This document shows, piece after piece, positions 44,818 through 53,010 of a stretch of DNA of 64,000 nucleotides. Under the pieces are notes generated by a model. That model had not been told where the DNA came from. It did not search any database and worked only from the letters and a program-made list of their open reading frames with translations. Numbering within the stretch: the first letter of the stretch is position 1; each line of letters opens with the position of its first letter. Made by a program: the position numbers and the translations under genes. The stretch comes from Ilyomonas sp965219515 (lineage in GTDB: Bacteria; Bacteroidota; Bacteroidia; Chitinophagales; Chitinophagaceae), in contig OZ244776.1 of assembly GCA_965219515.1 (NCBI GenBank), forward strand, positions 186,001-250,000, read 5' to 3'.

Positions 44818-44973
44818 AGGCGCAAGTTATAAAATGAAAATGTTTTGTTTCTCACTGATAATACCGATGAACGCAGATGGAAGTAAGATAGAAGGATGCA
44901 AGAATACAAGGAACAGGAAGAAAGCACTCCCCTTTGTGTCGTTAACATCTTTGTAGTTCCAAAAAATCTGTGT

Positions 44974-45681
44974 TCATCTGTGAGACATTATTCTCTGTAT
45001 CATCTCTTCAAATTCTTTCACAGTCATGGCATCATCAATCGTAAACGCGCCAATGCGCGTGCGGCACAAGCTGCTTAAATATCCGCCCACCTGAAGCGAC
45101 GCGCCAAAGTCATTCGCCAGGCTGCGGATATACGTGCCGGTGCTGCACACCACTTTAAAATAAACGTCAGGCAAATGGGTTTTGATGATGGTAAATTCTT
45201 TAATGGTAACGGGTCTTGGTTCCAACGTTATATCAATGCCTTTCCGCGCGGCAAGATAAACGGGTTTGCCATCTTTTTTTATGGCGGAATGAATGGGCGG
45301 AACCTGCATAATTTCAGCCGTAAAATGAAGCGTGGCATCATGTATTTCCTGTTCCGTAAGCTGCGAAATATCGGTAATATTTACCGGCTCGCTTTCTTTG
45401 TCATACGTTGGCGTTGTGGCGCCAAGTGTAAAGCTGCCGGTATATTCTTTTTCCATACCCATATATTCGTTAATCTTTTTGGTAAATTTTCCGGTGCATA
45501 CAATCAGCAGCCCGGTGGCTAAGGGATCGAGCGTTCCGGCATGACCGATTTTTGAAATGCCGGTCAGGATGCGGATTTTTTTTACCACGTCAAACGATGT
45601 CCAGTGCAATGGCTTGTTTATCAGTAACACTTTTCCTTCCAGATAATCTTCTAACGCAGGATGAACCGGTCGTTGCTTCAT
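44974..45681 (-). CDS. truB: tRNA pseudouridine-55 synthase
   Basis: TruB makes pseudouridine 55 in the T-loop of tRNAs. The 235-residue protein has VLLINKPLHWTSFDVVKKIR, the catalytic-aspartate motif GHAGTLDPLATGLL, KEYTGSFTLGATTPTYD, and VVCSTGTYIRSLANDFGASL, all in the usual order. It is slightly short because the C-terminal PUA extension is reduced, as in other Bacteroidota. A TATCTTTG -7 element on the minus strand (45727-45734) lies upstream, opposite the hemH promoter. Confidence 0.95.
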   Translation of the reverse strand: MKQRPVHPALEDYLEGKVLLINKPLHWTSFDVVKKIRILTGISKIGHAGTLDPLATGLLIVCTGKFTKKINEYMGMEKEYTGSFTLGATTPTYDKESEPVNITDISQLTEQEIHDATLHFTAEIMQVPPIHSAIKKDGKPVYLAARKGIDITLEPRPVTIKEFTIIKTHLPDVYFKVVCSTGTYIRSLANDFGASLQVGGYLSSLCRTRIGAFTIDDAMTVKEFEEMIQRIMSHR

Positions 45682-45703
45682 GAATAGATGTTTGTATGCG
45701 GGT

Positions 45704-45734
45704 TATCTTTGCGGTGTTTTGCCGCGCAAAGATA
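45704..45734. promoter_or_regulatory. mirror-image overlapping promoters of truB and hemH
   Basis: TATCTTTG at 45704-45711 faces right (hemH, ATG 45771). The same element on the minus strand at 45727-45734 faces left (truB, ATG 45681). The predicted start points nearly coincide, so two polymerases could not bind at once. The -33 elements are not clear. Confidence 0.6.
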
Positions 45735-45770
45735 GGGCGGGGTAAGACGTGAAGAAAGGAAGATACCACC

Positions 45771-46832
45771 ATGCAAAGCACAAACAAGAAGGCAATTATA
45801 CTAATGAATCTCGGCTCGCCCGACAGCACCCGAACAAAAGATGTAGCCAGATATTTAAGAGAATTTTTGATGGATGAACGCGTGATAGACATTCCTTATC
45901 TCGCGCGGCTGCTGCTGATTAAAGGCATCATCGTTCCGTTTCGCGCGCCCAAATCGGCACACGCTTATGAAAGCATCTGGACGAAGGAAGGTTCACCCTT
46001 AATCGTATTGACAAAACAACTGCAGCAGGCTGTTAAGCCTCACTTTGATATGCCGGTTGAAATTGCGATGCGATATGGCAATCCGACACCGGAAGCGGCG
46101 TATGAAAGCCTGTTGCAACAAATACCCGATCTGGAAGAAGTGATTTTGTTTCCATTATATCCGCATTATGCCATGAGCAGCTACGAAACGGCGGTAGAAT
46201 ACATGAAAGAAGTGCATCGGAAACAGAATTATTCTTTTGCGCTATCCGTCATCGAGCCGTTTTATGATGATGAAGAATACATCAATGCGCTGGCGCAAAG
46301 CATCAAGCCATATACCGATGAGCCGTTTGATAAAATCCTGTTCAGCTTTCATGGCATTCCCGAACGGCATGTAAAGAAAACCGACCCCACGGGAAAGCAT
46401 TGTTTACAGGTAAAAGATTGCTGTCATGTGGCATCTGCTGCGCATCAGTTTTGCTACCGCCATCAAACGCTGATGACGGCAGAACTCGTAAGCAAGCAAT
46501 TGAATTTACCAAAAGAAAAATGGGAACAAACTTTTCAGTCGCGTTTGGGAAGAGATCAGTGGCTGTTGCCTTACACCGCGTTGCGGTTAACAGAACTGCC
46601 AAACGAAGGCGTTAAAAAATTATTGGTTGTTTGCCCGGCTTTTATCAGCGATTGCCTGGAAACGCTGGAAGAAATGGCGATTGAAGGCAGAGATATTTTT
46701 CTCAATGCAGGCGGCGAAAGCTTTACCGCCATTCCCTGTTTAAATGTAAACCCGCTGTGGATAAATGCGCTGGTAAGTTTGGCAGAAAAGGTAAGAAGTC
46801 AGACGTCAGACGTGATAAGTGAGATATTATAA
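45771..46832 (+). CDS. hemH: ferrochelatase
   Basis: HemH inserts iron into the porphyrin ring in heme synthesis. The 353-residue protein has the N-terminal IILMNLGSPDSTRTKDVARY, RPGVPIDVP-like DERVIDIPYLARLL, the metal-binding histidine region SFHGIPERHVK, and the second signature PAFISDCLETLEEMAIEG with the catalytic Glu. The last residues (KVRSQTSDVISEIL) are written in word-like DNA (agtcagacgtcagacgtgat) and look like an extension into former intergenic sequence. hemJ follows after one small gene. Confidence 0.95.
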   Translation: MQSTNKKAIILMNLGSPDSTRTKDVARYLREFLMDERVIDIPYLARLLLIKGIIVPFRAPKSAHAYESIWTKEGSPLIVLTKQLQQAVKPHFDMPVEIAMRYGNPTPEAAYESLLQQIPDLEEVILFPLYPHYAMSSYETAVEYMKEVHRKQNYSFALSVIEPFYDDEEYINALAQSIKPYTDEPFDKILFSFHGIPERHVKKTDPTGKHCLQVKDCCHVASAAHQFCYRHQTLMTAELVSKQLNLPKEKWEQTFQSRLGRDQWLLPYTALRLTELPNEGVKKLLVVCPAFISDCLETLEEMAIEGRDIFLNAGGESFTAIPCLNVNPLWINALVSLAEKVRSQTSDVISEIL

Positions 46833-46869
46833 AAGAAAAAGGAGTAAGTAAGAATAATTTTTTGTAATT

Positions 46870-47235
46870 ATGTTTCTCGATTTAAAGCACAAGCATCTCG
46901 ATGTATATAAAGAAGTAAGCTTTTTGGTAAAGGAAGTTTATACTGTTTCTATCTTGCTTCCTGAAGAAGAAAAATTTAATATGGTATCGCAGGTACGCCG
47001 GGCAGCTTTGTCGGTAAAATTAAACTTAGCTGAGGGATGCAGCAGGAAGTCTGAGACAGAACGAAAACGCTTTTTTGAAATTGCCCGAGGTTCAATAATA
47101 GAAATAGACGCTGCCTTTGAAGTAGCGGTTGATTTGAACTACGTAAAACATCATTCCATAGAACGATTAGGTATATTAGCTAACAAATGCTTTGCGATGC
47201 TTACTAATATGATAAAGATGAAAGGAGAACCGTGA
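46870..47235 (+). CDS. four-helix-bundle protein (S23-like)
   Basis: The 121-residue protein (MFLDLKHKHLDVYKEVSFLV) belongs to the four-helix-bundle/S23 family, first found in 23S rRNA intervening sequences and later as free-standing genes. The conserved signature is VSQVRRAALSVKLNLAEGCSRKS followed by KRFFEIARGSIIEIDAAFEV. It forms pentamers in structural studies of relatives; cellular function is unknown. It lies between hemH and hemJ on the same strand, with no rRNA gene nearby. Confidence 0.88.
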   Translation: MFLDLKHKHLDVYKEVSFLVKEVYTVSILLPEEEKFNMVSQVRRAALSVKLNLAEGCSRKSETERKRFFEIARGSIIEIDAAFEVAVDLNYVKHHSIERLGILANKCFAMLTNMIKMKGEP

Positions 47236-47325
47236 ACAGAAAAATAAACAATCGCTTACTTTCTATGTCTTTATTTTCGTATGAGAGGCTTCCGGTTTAA
47301 CCTTTCATTTTTCACTTCTCACCTA

Positions 47326-47862
47326 ATGTACAATTACGTTAAAGCTCTGCACATCATCTTTATTGTTACCTGGTTTGCCGGTATGTTTTACATGCCAAGG
47401 CTGTTTATTTACAATACAGAAGCCAATGAGAAAAGCGAAGTGGAAAAAGAAATATTGCACAAACAATTTTCGGTGATGATGAAGCGGCTTTGGTATGGCA
47501 TTACGGTTCCTTCGGCAGTTCTTACACTCATCTTTGGTCCCTGGATGTGGATCATGTTAGATTATCTTCCCGAATGGTTAGCCATCAAGTTAGTATTCGT
47601 GGTTCTTCTTTACTTCTATTTCATCTCGCTGCATCTTATTTTCCGGCAGCAACTCAAGGGCGTTTATAAATATACGTCTCAGCAACTTCGTGTTTGGAAC
47701 GAAGTGGCAACCATCTTCTTAATTGCCATCGTGATGCTCGCCGTTGTGAAAGAAGCTATCAGTGTTGTCTGGGGTTTGGGCGGATTGATTGTGTTTATTA
47801 TCATACTCATGTCTGCTATTGCTCTTTATAAAAAAGTGAGAAACAAAAACAAATCAACCTAA
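47326..47862 (+). CDS. hemJ: protoporphyrinogen oxidase HemJ-like (CopD family) membrane protein
   Basis: The 178-residue protein starts MYNYVKALHIIFIVTWFAGM; an ATG at 47281 would add a repeat-like leader (FNLSFFTSHL) and is rejected. It has four hydrophobic helices. The conserved histidine and FAGMFYMPRLFIYNTEA are the HemJ signature, together with RLWYGITVPSAVLTLIFGPW and the C-terminal helices. HemJ oxidises protoporphyrinogen IX to protoporphyrin IX, the substrate of ferrochelatase HemH encoded just upstream, so the pair forms the last two heme steps. Confidence 0.85.
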   Translation: MYNYVKALHIIFIVTWFAGMFYMPRLFIYNTEANEKSEVEKEILHKQFSVMMKRLWYGITVPSAVLTLIFGPWMWIMLDYLPEWLAIKLVFVVLLYFYFISLHLIFRQQLKGVYKYTSQQLRVWNEVATIFLIAIVMLAVVKEAISVVWGLGGLIVFIIILMSAIALYKKVRNKNKST

Positions 47863-47938
47863 TAGAAATTAATTACATGGTTGATAATTATTACTTACTA
47901 CATACTACCTGATGCTTATTACACTTTCTCCTTATTGC

Positions 47939-47946
47939 TACATTTG
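47939..47946 (+). promoter_or_regulatory. -7 promoter element of tyrS
   Basis: TACATTTG, full match to TAnnTTTG, 18 bp before the tyrS ATG, so the leader is short. Confidence 0.65.
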
Positions 47947-47964
47947 CGGCAAATTTTATAAGCC

Positions 47965-49242
47965 ATGAATCTCATTGAAGAATTGCGCTGGCGCGGATTG
48001 ATACAGGACATTGTTCCGGGAACCGAAGAGCAACTGAACAAAGAAATGACAAGCGGCTATATTGGTTTTGATCCAACGGCAGATAGTCTTCACATCGGTA
48101 GTCTGCTTCCTGTTTTATTACTGGTGCATCTGCAAAAAGCCGGGCACAAACCATACGCTTTGGTAGGCGGCGCAACCGGTATGATTGGCGACCCGAGCGG
48201 GAAGAGCGAGGAACGGAATTTACTTGATGAAGACACTTTGCAGCGCAATCAAAACGGCATCAGAAAGCAACTGGAACGCTTCCTGAATTTTGATGACGGC
48301 AAACCCAATGCTGCCGTGATGGTGAATAACTACAACTGGTTTAAAGAGATGAATTTTCTTTCGTTTATACGCGACGTTGGTAAACATGTCACCGTCAATT
48401 ATATGATGGCGAAAGAGAGTGTGAAGAAGCGCATGGATGGCGATACAGGCATTTCATTTACCGAATTTACGTATCAGTTAATTCAGGGTTACGATTTTTA
48501 CTGGCTCTGGCAAAACAAAAATTGTAAGCTGCAAATGGGCGGCAGCGACCAGTGGGGAAACATTACGACCGGCACAGAATTAATCAGACGCAAAGCCGGT
48601 GGTGAAGCCTTCGCTTTTACCTGCCCGTTATTAGCCAAAAGCGATGGCGGAAAATTTGGTAAATCGGAGAAAGGAAACGTATGGCTGGATGCAGAAAAAA
48701 CGTCTCCATATCTGTTTTACCAGTTCTGGCTGAATGCCGCAGATGAGGATGCAAAAAAATGGATTAAAATATTCACTTTTTTATCAAAAGAAGAAATAAA
48801 AAAGCTTCTTGAAAAACATGCTGAAAACGAGGCTGCGAGAGGCTTGCAGAAAAAGCTGGCTAAAGAGTTAACCGTATTTGTGCATGGCGAAGCAGCGTAT
48901 GAAGAAGCGGTTTCTACAACGGAAAAATTGTTTGCCAATGCAACCGCTTCTGCTGAAAGTTTATCCGCAGAAGACCTTGAAAATATGGAAGGCGTAACAA
49001 AGTTTTCGATAGATAAAAACAAACTGCAAAGCGGCATTGATGTCGTTTCATTTTTATCTGACATAAGTGTTTTTCCGAGTAAAGGAGAAGCCCGCAAAAT
49101 GGTGCTGGGCGGTGGCATAAGCATTAACCGGAATAAGGTTGAAAATGCGCAAATGATTGTTGATGCGAGCTTGTTACTGCATAGCAAATACATTTTAATT
49201 CAAAAAGGAAAGAAGAATTATTATCTGGTGATTATAGAATAA
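47965..49242 (+). CDS. tyrS: tyrosyl-tRNA synthetase
   Basis: The 425-residue class I synthetase charges tRNA-Tyr. The HIGH-like motif is in DSLHIGSLLPVLLLV, the tyrosine-binding segment in QLIQGYDFYWLWQ, and the KMSKS-like motif reads KFGKSEKGN. The C-terminus holds an S4 RNA-binding domain (VFPSKGEARKMVLGGGISIN). QMGGSDQWGNITTG is characteristic of the bacterial TyrS1 type. The whole protein is intact and of usual length. Confidence 0.96.
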   Translation: MNLIEELRWRGLIQDIVPGTEEQLNKEMTSGYIGFDPTADSLHIGSLLPVLLLVHLQKAGHKPYALVGGATGMIGDPSGKSEERNLLDEDTLQRNQNGIRKQLERFLNFDDGKPNAAVMVNNYNWFKEMNFLSFIRDVGKHVTVNYMMAKESVKKRMDGDTGISFTEFTYQLIQGYDFYWLWQNKNCKLQMGGSDQWGNITTGTELIRRKAGGEAFAFTCPLLAKSDGGKFGKSEKGNVWLDAEKTSPYLFYQFWLNAADEDAKKWIKIFTFLSKEEIKKLLEKHAENEAARGLQKKLAKELTVFVHGEAAYEEAVSTTEKLFANATASAESLSAEDLENMEGVTKFSIDKNKLQSGIDVVSFLSDISVFPSKGEARKMVLGGGISINRNKVENAQMIVDASLLLHSKYILIQKGKKNYYLVIIE

Positions 49243-49538
49243 CCTTTGTATCTGCGGGATATAAAACGGCCTGTTGCAATAATGTAAAATTGAATGGCGA
49301 AACGGCTGCCGGCACCGCGTTTTATCTCTCTTTTTTGCAACAGGCAGGCATTTGTGTAAAAGCGGTAATTTATAAGTATCAAAATTCAATATCAGGAATG
49401 TTTACACTTCCGTTTTGCCGAATCTATTCATTGGTATGGATGGGAACTGAATAATAAAAAATGAAACAATACAATCACAATGTCTTTGAATGACTGTATC
49501 ACCAAATGTAGTTTTGAGAAACAGAATGAAAGTGCAGA
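49243..49538. other. intergenic region tyrS / MDR reductase
   Basis: About 296 bp between convergent genes. It contains an 11-bp inverted repeat (GCCTGTTGCAA at 49269, complement at 49335-49345), too widely spaced to be a simple terminator. A stretch reading QYQECLHFRFAESIHWYGWELNN in one frame may be a gene remnant, but no family is recognised. Confidence 0.35.
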
Positions 49539-50618
49539 CTACGAATTGACTACCGTCATCTTAAAAGCACCCGAATTTTTTTCTGCATAGTCAAGTGCAT
49601 CATTGATTTCGTCAAGTTTAAATTCGGTAATATCATACAAGTCAAGTGACAGCAATCCGGCTTTTACGAGTGATACGATGCTGTAAGCAGCTTCTCTCGG
49701 GTACATCCACTGACCTTTTATGGTAATATTGTTTCGCATAATCCACGGATATGGCAGGTTCAAATCATCTCCGCCCAACATGCCAACGCCACCCATGAGA
49801 ACGATTCTCCCGGATTCTCTTACCGTCATGATTGCACTGCGTACAACGGATGTGCTAACCGATGGAGGCATTATATCCAATACACAATCAATAGGATTTG
49901 GCGATGCCGCCTTCATATTCTCTGTATCGATATTTTCATCGCCGGTAAGCAAAATGGAACGCAGACGATTTCCAAAACGCTGTTCTAATTCAGTAAGAAT
50001 TTTTTGATTTCTTCCGGGTGCAATTACACATCCTGCTCCCATAGCCAATGCCACAGCAACTGCCGCACTTCCAAAATTACCGGTTGCACCACTAATCAAT
50101 ATCGTTTCACCTGCTTTTAGATTTACCGCCAGCAAACCGCCGTAAGGAACAAGTAATAGCAACAGCGGACACCATTTGGCTGCCTCTTTAAAATCAATAT
50201 TGCCTATTTTAATGGCGTTTTCAGTAGGTACTAACATCTTTTCTGCGAATGAACCATCACGATAATATTTTTGAAGATGCTGCCCGCCTGCACCTCTGGC
50301 ACTAAGGCCTTGCAAGGTTATATCGGGCGTAATAGCATTGTCGCGGGAACGCACGGTTGGGTCGCAAAAAACCCAATCTCCAACAACTAGGTTGGTAGCG
50401 TCAGGACCAACGGAAAGTACTCTGCCTACCGCTCCGGCTCCGGGCACAACGGGAAGGTTCAAAAGATATTTTCGTTCTCCGCTTAATACTTCACTGGCAT
50501 AATGCGGAATGGGGGCGGACACAACCTCTATCAATACTTCTCCCGTACCTAAAACCGGGTCTGGTTTTTCTTCTATGGAAAGAGGAGTACCAAACTTTTT
50601 TAAAATGGCTGCTTTCAT
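49539..50618 (-). CDS. MDR-superfamily NAD(P)-dependent oxidoreductase (alcohol dehydrogenase-like)
   Basis: The 359-residue protein has the GroES-like domain (MKAAILKKFGTPLSIEEKPD; NLPVVPGAGAVGRVLSVGPD) and a Rossmann domain (ETILISGATGNFGSAAVAVA). The usual catalytic zinc cysteine near residue 40 and the four-cysteine structural zinc lobe are absent, which places it with zinc-independent quinone reductase-type members. It probably reduces quinones or reactive carbonyls (inference). A Crp/Fnr-type regulator gene lies just upstream on the same strand, with a -7 element between them. Confidence 0.85.
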   Translation of the reverse strand: MKAAILKKFGTPLSIEEKPDPVLGTGEVLIEVVSAPIPHYASEVLSGERKYLLNLPVVPGAGAVGRVLSVGPDATNLVVGDWVFCDPTVRSRDNAITPDITLQGLSARGAGGQHLQKYYRDGSFAEKMLVPTENAIKIGNIDFKEAAKWCPLLLLLVPYGGLLAVNLKAGETILISGATGNFGSAAVAVALAMGAGCVIAPGRNQKILTELEQRFGNRLRSILLTGDENIDTENMKAASPNPIDCVLDIMPPSVSTSVVRSAIMTVRESGRIVLMGGVGMLGGDDLNLPYPWIMRNNITIKGQWMYPREAAYSIVSLVKAGLLSLDLYDITEFKLDEINDALDYAEKNSGAFKMTVVNS

Positions 50619-50643
50619 ATTTTTACGTTTTGAATGGAAAGCA

Positions 50644-50651
50644 CAAAATTA
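50644..50651 (-). promoter_or_regulatory. -7 promoter element of the MDR gene
   Basis: The minus strand reads TAATTTTG, 25 nt before the ATG at 50618; it suggests separate transcription from the upstream regulator. Confidence 0.45.
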
Positions 50652-50691
50652 GAAAGCGTAACTCTGGAGACACTGAACAAATGGTAAGAAA

Positions 50692-51267
50692 TTACTTTGT
50701 GCTGCGTCTTATTCTACTCAAAGATTGCGGCGTTATGCCGAGATAGGAAGCAATGTATTGCAAAGGAACCCGTAAAGCAATACTGCTATTGGTTTCTACA
50801 AAATAGTCATATTTTTCTTTCGTGTTAGACAGGTTTCTTAAGTGATTTAAGTTTGAATTTTTTTGCAGCAATGTGCTTTTTACAAGTTCATTAAATATGT
50901 CAGACCAGACAGGTAAATTGGTAGATAGTTTTTCAAAATCTGTTTTTTCTATTACCAGGAAATTGCATTTTGTTACCGCCTGAATATTTATAAGTGATGG
51001 CACATTTTTTAAATAACTTTCAAGATTGCCGATAAATTGATTTTCACTAAAAAAATACGAGGTTTTATCGCTGCCATTATCATCAGTAAAATTGGCTCTG
51101 GCTACACCGTTTATTATAAATCCAAAGCAATCAGCAATTTTATCTTTCCTTAAAAAATATCTTCCGGCATCTATAGTTAAAGGATTGAAATGAGCTGCAA
51201 TCTCTTTGATTTCACCCGTAGGTATTTTGAAATGATTTTGCAAATAAGCTTGAAGAGGTTTATTCAT
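50692..51267 (-). CDS. Crp/Fnr family transcriptional regulator
   Basis: The 191-residue protein has an N-terminal cyclic-nucleotide-binding-like beta roll (AGRYFLRKDKIADCFGFIIN; ENQFIGNLESYLKNVPSLIN), a long dimer helix and a C-terminal helix-turn-helix (LRVPLQYIASYLGITPQSLSRIRR). No Fnr-type cysteine cluster is visible, so oxygen sensing by iron-sulphur is unlikely. The short, cysteine-poor type is common in Bacteroidota next to oxidoreductases. It probably controls the MDR gene downstream. Confidence 0.85.
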   Translation of the reverse strand: MNKPLQAYLQNHFKIPTGEIKEIAAHFNPLTIDAGRYFLRKDKIADCFGFIINGVARANFTDDNGSDKTSYFFSENQFIGNLESYLKNVPSLINIQAVTKCNFLVIEKTDFEKLSTNLPVWSDIFNELVKSTLLQKNSNLNHLRNLSNTKEKYDYFVETNSSIALRVPLQYIASYLGITPQSLSRIRRSTK

Positions 51268-51339
51268 TTTTTTTGATTAAAATTCATTCAACTTTTTTGA
51301 TACGCCGCAAAAGCTTCAGATACTTTTTTCCGGTTACTG

Positions 51340-51717
51340 TTAATCAGTTAAACGATTGCCTGAACTTCAAAGGTGAAACATTCGTTTTGGTTTTGAAAGT
51401 TTATTGTAAGATTTTGGATGCCCAAAGCTTAATTCGTAGGCAATTTCACCAACAGATAAATCAGTGGTTAAAAACATGACTTCTTCGTTAAAATCATAGT
51501 TCTGCTATCCGTATTTGTATTTTACATTTGCTACTATTTTAGTTAAATAGAGTAAAAATTCAACTCAAAACTAATTTTGTTCTTTAGCGGGTGGTTGTGT
51601 GGCAGCGTCAGGATGTATCATACAAATTAAAGGATGTTCGGGTTTTGGCAAGGTTTGCAACCGATGGAATTCGCTAATGCTTTTAATTTCACATGGTTTA
51701 TTGTTTACTATGTTAAT
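51340..51717 (-). pseudogene. AraC-family regulator remnant with internal deletion
   Basis: Three pieces match the intact AraC gene at 53011-53925 in order. About 51715-51590 reads KPCEIKSISEFHRLQTLPKP (compare IKTISEFHRKRDLSEP). About 51530-51480 reads VKYKYG-stop-QNYDFNEEV (compare IKYGQQEYDFDEGV). About 51480-51360 reads LTTDLSVGEIAYELSFGHPK (compare STSELSVSEIAYELGFDYPQ). Stops and frame changes separate them, and roughly 150 residues, including the first half of the DNA-binding domain, are missing. It is a decayed duplicate. Confidence 0.8.
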
Positions 51718-51896
51718 CAGATAACTTACTTATAAATATCAACAGCCTAATATTGTTCAGCCTAACTCTTCTCGCATTGGTTTGTTGCAATTTCTTTACC
51801 TGGAATTTTGCCACTTGATTTGGCGAAATCTTATCGCTTGAAATCTAACGAATTTCTTTGCCGTCAAAGGCTTTTCAATTTCGGTTTTACTGAATT

Positions 51897-52280
51897 CTAT
51901 GTTCCGCTTCCATAAGGTCTGGTTAGTATCTCAAGGCTATGCTTGTCCGGGTTATCAAAATAAAGCGCGCGTCCGCCATCGTTATTGTTTATTTCGCCTG
52001 CCCGACGATGAAACGGGTCTGCCCAAAACGGAAGCCCGCGCTCCCGGATGCGTTGGAAAATTTCGTCAAACTCTTTTTCGCTCACCAAAAATGCATAATG
52101 CTCTGTCATCATTTCGCCGTCAGCTTCGGCAAAATCCAGCGTAACGTCATTGTCTAAGCGAACCTCCAGAAAAATTCCAAACGAAGTTGGCGCATCGAGT
52201 CCGAGAATTTCGGCTAAAAATTTTGCCGAAGCATTTTTGTCCCGCGAGTAAAAAATTGTATGATTGAGGTTAATGCTCAT
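51897..52280 (-). CDS. VOC (glyoxalase/bleomycin resistance) family protein
   Basis: The 127-residue protein has the two beta-alpha-beta-beta-beta repeats of the VOC fold: LNHTIFYSRDKNASAKFLAE with an early metal-binding His, and GRALYFDNPDKHSLEILTRP with the late Glu. HYAFLVSEKEFDEIFQRIRE opens the second repeat. Members include glyoxalases, dioxygenases and thiol transferases; no specific function can be given. It is third in a minus-strand group AraC - NmrA-like - VOC, with gaps under 50 bp. Confidence 0.88.
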   Translation of the reverse strand: MSINLNHTIFYSRDKNASAKFLAEILGLDAPTSFGIFLEVRLDNDVTLDFAEADGEMMTEHYAFLVSEKEFDEIFQRIRERGLPFWADPFHRRAGEINNNDGGRALYFDNPDKHSLEILTRPYGSGT

Positions 52281-52328
52281 AATTCTATTTAAATTAATGC
52301 TTTGTAAACTGTAATCTGGCTTAAAATG

Positions 52329-52964
52329 TTAGCTGTTGGCGATTGTTACCGGCTGATGCAGATATTGGTCGCTTGAAAGCTGGGTAATCATAAAGGCGGC
52401 AAGGTCGGTACGCGTTATTTTATGTGCTTTATCGCCCACTTCAGCATCAAAGACCCGAATGTTTCCTTTGGCCGGGTCATCGGTAAGAATAGCCGGGCGA
52501 AGAATGATCCAATCCAGACCGCTCGATTCAACCGCCGATTCCATTGCGGCTTTATCCTTGTTCGCGCCGCGCAGGAAGGTGGCAACCAACAGACGCACGA
52601 AAAAAGTTGCATTTGCTTTGCTTTCTTTTACTCCGAGCATAGACGTTACTACGAGACGGCGCACGCCGTTTTTCTGCATGGCTTTAATAATCGTTCTGGC
52701 GGCACTCGATTCCAGCGTCGTTTCTTTGTAAGGTGTTTTACCGCCAATGGTGTCGAGAACGGCGTCCTGACCAAGAACTGCCTTCTCTATTTCGGCTTCG
52801 GCGGTTGCGTCGCCTTCTATAACGCGAACATTGGCAACATTGTAATCGCCTGCTTTGTGAACAAAAGCCATAACCTCGTGACCGGCTGCCAGAGCTTGTT
52901 CCACTACGGCTCTGCCGGTTTTACCGGCGGCTCCCATGACGAGAATTTTCATAGTTTTACTCAT
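52329..52964 (-). CDS. NAD(P)H-binding, NmrA-like SDR protein
   Basis: The 211-residue protein has an atypical short-chain dehydrogenase fold. The cofactor loop is KILVMGAAGKTGRAVVEQAL, then VRVIEGDATAEAEIEKAVLG, RLVVTSMLGVKE, and WIILRPAILTDDP. No YxxxK catalytic pair is visible, as in the NmrA/YwnB-like group that binds NADPH without a standard active site. It is divergent in sequence from the related protein at 61869. Its neighbours, an AraC regulator upstream and a VOC protein downstream, suggest a stress or detoxification role (inference). Confidence 0.87.
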   Translation of the reverse strand: MSKTMKILVMGAAGKTGRAVVEQALAAGHEVMAFVHKAGDYNVANVRVIEGDATAEAEIEKAVLGQDAVLDTIGGKTPYKETTLESSAARTIIKAMQKNGVRRLVVTSMLGVKESKANATFFVRLLVATFLRGANKDKAAMESAVESSGLDWIILRPAILTDDPAKGNIRVFDAEVGDKAHKITRTDLAAFMITQLSSDQYLHQPVTIANS

Positions 52965-53010
52965 ATCTGATGTTTGTTGATGTTCTCTTTGTTCTTGCTT
53001 AATGGGGTGT

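Noticed and set aside
49269..49345. Terminator between tyrS and the MDR gene
   Set aside because: The 11-bp arms are 55 bp apart and no T tract follows, so a simple terminator is not supported.
52422..52970. 182-aa plus-strand ORF over the NmrA-like gene
   Set aside because: Antisense shadow of a well-supported minus-strand gene with a cofactor motif.
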